DNA of 14,768 nucleotides, from NCBI GenBank assembly GCA_029860565.1, contig JAOUAY010000017.1, positions 1 through 14,768 on the forward strand. The letters are read 5' to 3'. Position 1 is the first letter of the stretch. Every line of letters starts with the position of its first letter. The notes beneath the pieces were generated by a model, which was not told the origin of the DNA, did not search any database, and was given only the letters and a program-made list of their open reading frames with translations. Shown piece by piece: positions 12,381 to 14,768 of this stretch. Made by a program: the position numbers and the translations under genes. This DNA comes from Candidatus Nitrosopumilus sp. Lineage in GTDB: Archaea > Thermoproteota > Nitrososphaeria > Nitrososphaerales > Nitrosopumilaceae.

Positions 12381-12440
12381 GATGCTGTATGTCTCCAAGA
12401 GATATTGATCTAATTTTCACAAACACGGAAAGATCTAAAT
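12326..12440. repeat. Diverged duplicate of the DUF1059 5' end and promoter block
   Basis: Similarity with about 9520-9633 runs from TGCAGAC (12326) through GATCTAAAT (12432-12440). The 74 bases from ATACTTT (12367) to the end align without a gap, sharing the ATG, CAAACAC and AAAGATCTAAAT. Both copies have a divergent TATA-like TCTAAAT at the outer end: one serves the AIM24-like gene, the other the 15-codon stub at 9658. Confidence 0.8.
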
Positions 12441-12462
12441 TCCAATCATTTCAAAAATAAAC

Positions 12463-13134
12463 ATGCAATATGAGATTCTAAAAAACCCAATGGGATTAAT
12501 CGAATTTACGCTAAACAAGGGTGAAAAGGTGACTGCAGAAGCTGCGGCCATGGTATACATCCGAGGTGACATCCTCACTGAAACCAAAATGAGAAAGGGA
12601 GGCTTTCTAAAATCGCTAAAAGCTGCAGCATTTGGTGGAGAGTCATTTTTTGTAAATGAGTTTATCGCACAAGAAGACAGCTGCAAGCTTGGATTGACTG
12701 GAAACATGCTTGGAGATATTGAAGTAATCAAAGTCGAAGAGGAATTTATCGTTCAATCAGGCGCATTTGTGGGATCCACTGGTGATCTGTCACTTGATAC
12801 CAAATGGCAGGGATTTACAAAAGGAATCTTTGGAACTAACATGTTCATGTTAAAAACAATAGGAAGTGGAGAAATCTTTGTCAATGCTTGGGGCGGAATC
12901 CTAGAAACCAAACTGCAAGCAGGAGAAAAGATGATCATTGACAATTATCAACTGGTTGCATTAAGCTCTACTGCAAGTTATAGAGTAACAAAACATGGTA
13001 GTTTTAAGACAACTCTGTTTGGAGGAGAAGCTCTGGTTATGGAAATTATTGGTCCAGGTACTGTATACATCCAAACAAAGAATGTCATGGAGTTTGCTCG
13101 AGCATTGCTTCCATTTTTGCCAAAAAGAAACTAG
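12463..13134 (+). CDS. AIM24-family (TIGR00266-like) beta-rich protein
   Basis: A 223-residue protein: MQYEILKNPMGLIEFTLNKG, then EAAAMVYIRGDI (26-37), GFLKSLKAAAFGGESFFVNEF (47-67) and, near the end, a second GGEALVMEIIGPGTVYIQTKN. The repeated FGGE...GxGxVYIQT layout with terminal FLPKRN-type ending is that of the AIM24 family, a beta-prism fold. Bacterial and archaeal members are common but of unknown role; the yeast mitochondrial relative affects membrane-complex organisation. No signal peptide, so cytoplasmic. The ATG lies about 26 bases after TATA-like TCTAAATTC, so leaderless. The promoter block is shared with the DUF1059 duplication. Confidence 0.88.
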   Translation: MQYEILKNPMGLIEFTLNKGEKVTAEAAAMVYIRGDILTETKMRKGGFLKSLKAAAFGGESFFVNEFIAQEDSCKLGLTGNMLGDIEVIKVEEEFIVQSGAFVGSTGDLSLDTKWQGFTKGIFGTNMFMLKTIGSGEIFVNAWGGILETKLQAGEKMIIDNYQLVALSSTASYRVTKHGSFKTTLFGGEALVMEIIGPGTVYIQTKNVMEFARALLPFLPKRN

Positions 13135-13200
13135 GGAATTTTTGTTAAGATTGGCATTACAGCTAAAACAAAATTAAACTTTTTTTAGTGATTTTGTGGT

Positions 13201-13452
13201 ATGACAGTGATGCCAAAATTTCTAGATAGCCATCCTTTGAAAGGAACAAATCTTGAATCTTTAAAAAAATTACAAAATTCACCAAAGGATGAATTTGGCG
13301 TAACTCATCTAAATCTGATTTTTAGTGAGGATGAAGATAAGATGTATTGTTTTCTAGAAGCCCCTGACAAAGAGGCCATTAAGAAACATCATGACAAATT
13401 TGGCTACGAATGTGATTATATTTTGGAAGTTGATTCCACAGCTGATGATTAA
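13201..13452 (+). CDS. DUF4242-family (nickel-binding SCO4226-like) small protein
   Basis: An 83-residue ferredoxin-like alpha/beta protein: MPKFLDSHPLKG, then LKKLQNSPKDEFGVTHLNLI, KMYCFLEAPDKEAIKKHHDK and an acidic tail. His11 and the His-His in KKHHDKFGYECDY are candidate metal ligands; the family contains a nickel-binding Streptomyces protein, but the role in archaea is unknown. ATG at 13201 lies about 26 bases after A+T-rich TTAAACTTTTTT, favouring a leaderless start; ATG at 13210 (MPKF) is the usual family start and is the alternative. It follows the AIM24-like gene by 66 bases and may have its own promoter. Confidence 0.82.
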   Translation: MTVMPKFLDSHPLKGTNLESLKKLQNSPKDEFGVTHLNLIFSEDEDKMYCFLEAPDKEAIKKHHDKFGYECDYILEVDSTADD

Positions 13453-13542
13453 TTAAAAAAAATTAAACATATTCAAAAGCCAAAAAAAGAAACTGGTTTT
13501 ATGATTTACAATCAATATTCATTATCAAAATTAGATCTTTTT

Positions 13543-13629
13543 TCATAATCTCCACAATAAACTCATGGTACCGTAAAATGCGATAATTGCAATTGCAATT
13601 ACTATGGCGCCTTTAGTTGCCTGCTTCAT
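13543..13629 (-). CDS. 28-residue single-span membrane peptide
   Basis: ATG at 13629, TGA at 13543-13545. A short basic start (MKQATKG) is followed by one hydrophobic span (AIVIAIAIIAFYGTMSLL) and WRL. The charge pattern suits a bitopic small membrane protein. A weak TATA-like CTTAAG stretch lies about 25 bases upstream. Its size is below common annotation cut-offs. Composition of A+T-rich DNA can mimic membrane spans, so this needs comparative support. Confidence 0.5.
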   Translation of the reverse strand: MKQATKGAIVIAIAIIAFYGTMSLLWRL

Positions 13630-13672
13630 AATTCTTAATTAGAAATTACGAACTTAAGCTTATTGCAATTTA

Positions 13673-13861
13673 TCATTTGTAATGGTTACCAATAAAACAT
13701 TGTTTGCATGCTCTGCTTCCTATTCTGGTATTTAGGAATGCGATTTGTTCCTGTGTCAGTCTTCCGTGTTGTATTAGATTGAGAAGTTCTTCTGTTTCTA
13801 TAGTTTCAAACTTCTCTTGACAATTGCATTCTGTACATTCACAATCAATCTTTGAACCCAA
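13673..13861 (-). CDS. 62-residue Cys-rich metal-binding-like protein
   Basis: Cysteines at 7, 9, 12 and 14 (CECTECNC) and at 52 and 55 (CKQC), with His60, frame a helical middle (EELLNLIQHGRLTQEQIAFL, about 25-44). The two clusters could join to hold zinc or another metal. The start is TTG at 13861: the in-frame codon three upstream is TGA, so no ATG is available, and a TATA-like sequence (CTTAAAAATAA on the plus strand, near 13884-13894) is centred about 27 bases before it. Family not recognised; conserved in this lineage is my guess only. Confidence 0.7.
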   Translation of the reverse strand: MGSKIDCECTECNCQEKFETIETEELLNLIQHGRLTQEQIAFLNTRIGSRACKQCFIGNHYK

Positions 13862-13907
13862 TGCATTTCATGCTAAAGACAGTCTTAAAAATAATTCACA
13901 GATGTTT

Positions 13908-14093
13908 CTAGATGCCAAATGACTGGGATTTTTTTTCACATTTTGGGCAGCTTGAGCCATTTATTTCAATCCCGCATTTTTTACAATGTGCATCTATTCC
14001 TGCCACCTCGCGAGGATTGGTTTTTGTTACTTTGACAATCAGAATTATTACTAGCAAAATTCCTATTGCGATTCCAATATATGCAAGTACCAT
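13908..14093 (-). CDS. Membrane-anchored zinc-ribbon small protein
   Basis: A 61-residue protein with an N-terminal transmembrane helix (about 3-21, AYIGIAIGILLVIILIVKV) and a C-terminal zinc ribbon: Cys37-x2-Cys40 and Cys49-x2-Cys52 (HCKKCGIEINGSSCPKC). The ribbon probably faces the cytoplasm or the cell exterior depending on orientation; the positive residues after the helix favour the cytoplasm. ATG at 14093 is the natural start. Function unknown. It sits among minus-strand genes for other small Cys-rich or membrane proteins. Confidence 0.78.
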   Translation of the reverse strand: MVLAYIGIAIGILLVIILIVKVTKTNPREVAGIDAHCKKCGIEINGSSCPKCEKKSQSFGI

Positions 14094-14153
14094 GAATACT
14101 ATATTCTGCTATACGTTAAGACTCTTTCACATCATTAATCTGGTAAAATAATT

Positions 14154-14768
14154 TCAAACAGAGATGTCTTTTCCAGGGACTAACTGACTCCTTTTTGGAA
14201 TATCGTGTATTTCAAGTGATTCCAGATATTTTAGCTGCTCAGAAATTAATTTTGAATCGCCAAATGATATTAAAATTCTGTCATTGTGCCTTATCTCATA
14301 CAGATTGATGTTTGAGTGAGATTTGCCATTTATCAAAAATATCATCGAGTTCTCCAAATCAGTGCAATGTTTTTCTGAAACATTTGTCTTATAGTTTAAC
14401 TCCATACAGTCAGAAGTAATCACCAATCCCAAAGATGCAAACAGCATATCTAACGGAACGTCAGTTGCATGCTTGTGAATCAAATACGGATTATCATTTT
14501 CAAAGTGGATGTACTTGCTTTGAAGCTGAAACTGTGGAATGGCAAAGTCTAGCTGATTACCATTTACAAATACTGCCAATGCCGCATGTGAATGCTCACT
14601 ACCAAATTTTCCGACACCGTAGTGCTTTGCCATTTTTTCCTCCAGTGTCTTAAACGTGGTATTGTCCAGAATTTGTGAATCAATCTCACTTTGGTTTAAA
14701 AAATAATATGAAAAGATTCCTATAGATATTACTGCAAAAACTATTGTAGATATGACCAGAGATCTACT
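14154..14768 (-). CDS. Membrane-anchored protein with His-containing exported domain (start outside window)
   Basis: The frame is open to the window edge. The 45 codons before the ATG at 14633 read into a transmembrane segment (SLVISTIVFAVISIGIFSYY, 3-22 from the edge) and linker, so ATG 14633 is not the start. The exported part contains KHYGVGKFGSEHSHAALAVF, QFQLQSKYIHFENDNPYLIH, KHATDVPLDMLFASLGL and NDRILISFGD, ending LVPGKDISV. Repeated histidines (EHSH, IHFE, IHKH) suggest a metal or redox site. I recall similar domains in archaeal membrane proteins but cannot name the family. About 205 residues are visible. Confidence 0.75.
   Translation of the reverse strand, partial: SRSLVISTIVFAVISIGIFSYYFLNQSEIDSQILDNTTFKTLEEKMAKHYGVGKFGSEHSHAALAVFVNGNQLDFAIPQFQLQSKYIHFENDNPYLIHKHATDVPLDMLFASLGLVITSDCMELNYKTNVSEKHCTDLENSMIFLINGKSHSNINLYEIRHNDRILISFGDSKLISEQLKYLESLEIHDIPKRSQLVPGKDISV

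Noticed and set aside
12435..12731. 98-codon minus-strand ORF opposite the AIM24-like gene
   Set aside because: Shadow of a conserved coding region with no promoter of its own.

Overview
The window looks like a chromosome segment of an ammonia-oxidising archaeon (Nitrososphaerota/Thaumarchaeota, Nitrosopumilus-like). The DNA is A+T-rich. Many genes have a TATA-like box about 24-27 bases before the start codon and no Shine-Dalgarno site, the archaeal leaderless layout. Several proteins are of types I associate with this group: a 57-residue zinc-ribbon protein, a family 5 uracil-DNA glycosylase, secreted acidic proteins with a short two-cysteine C-terminal module, DUF1059, DUF4242 and AIM24-like proteins. 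Assignments rest on motif recognition only; no database was searched. No rRNA, tRNA or CRISPR array was seen.

Layout. 1-328: the end of a Lys/Ala/Pro-rich protein made of perfect 39-base tandem repeats. 329-1021: mostly non-coding, with traces of small genes and one hairpin/T-tract. 1022-4953: a DNA-repair and redox region holding UDG and nitroreductase (minus), a Cys-rich protein (minus), a zinc-ribbon protein (plus), an HxlR-type regulator (minus), and pirin plus thioredoxin (plus, apparent operon). Two similar operator-like elements flank the zinc-ribbon/regulator pair, which suggests one thiol-based or electrophile-responsive regulon. 4954-7176: a 31-residue small gene, a small anchored or secreted protein, and a large secreted protein with four repeated cysteine pairs. 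7177-9309: accessory DNA with an unknown two-part protein, a gene interrupted by an in-frame stop (possibly the tail of a mobile-element replication protein) and an HTH protein that may be virus- or plasmid-derived.

9397-13452: an intact DUF1059 gene, a dicarboxylate/acidic amino acid symporter, a long decayed interval, then AIM24-like and DUF4242-like genes. The decayed interval holds a frameshifted gene, a 46-codon ORF and a broken second copy of the DUF1059 5' end with its promoter. 13543-14768: minus-strand small membrane or metal-binding proteins, ending in a membrane-anchored protein cut by the window edge.

The most coherent functional unit is the redox cluster at 1.7-4.95 kb. The clearest evolutionary story is the duplicated DUF1059 promoter/5' end, one copy intact and one dead. 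Several small genes here are under 60 codons and would be missed by usual length cut-offs.
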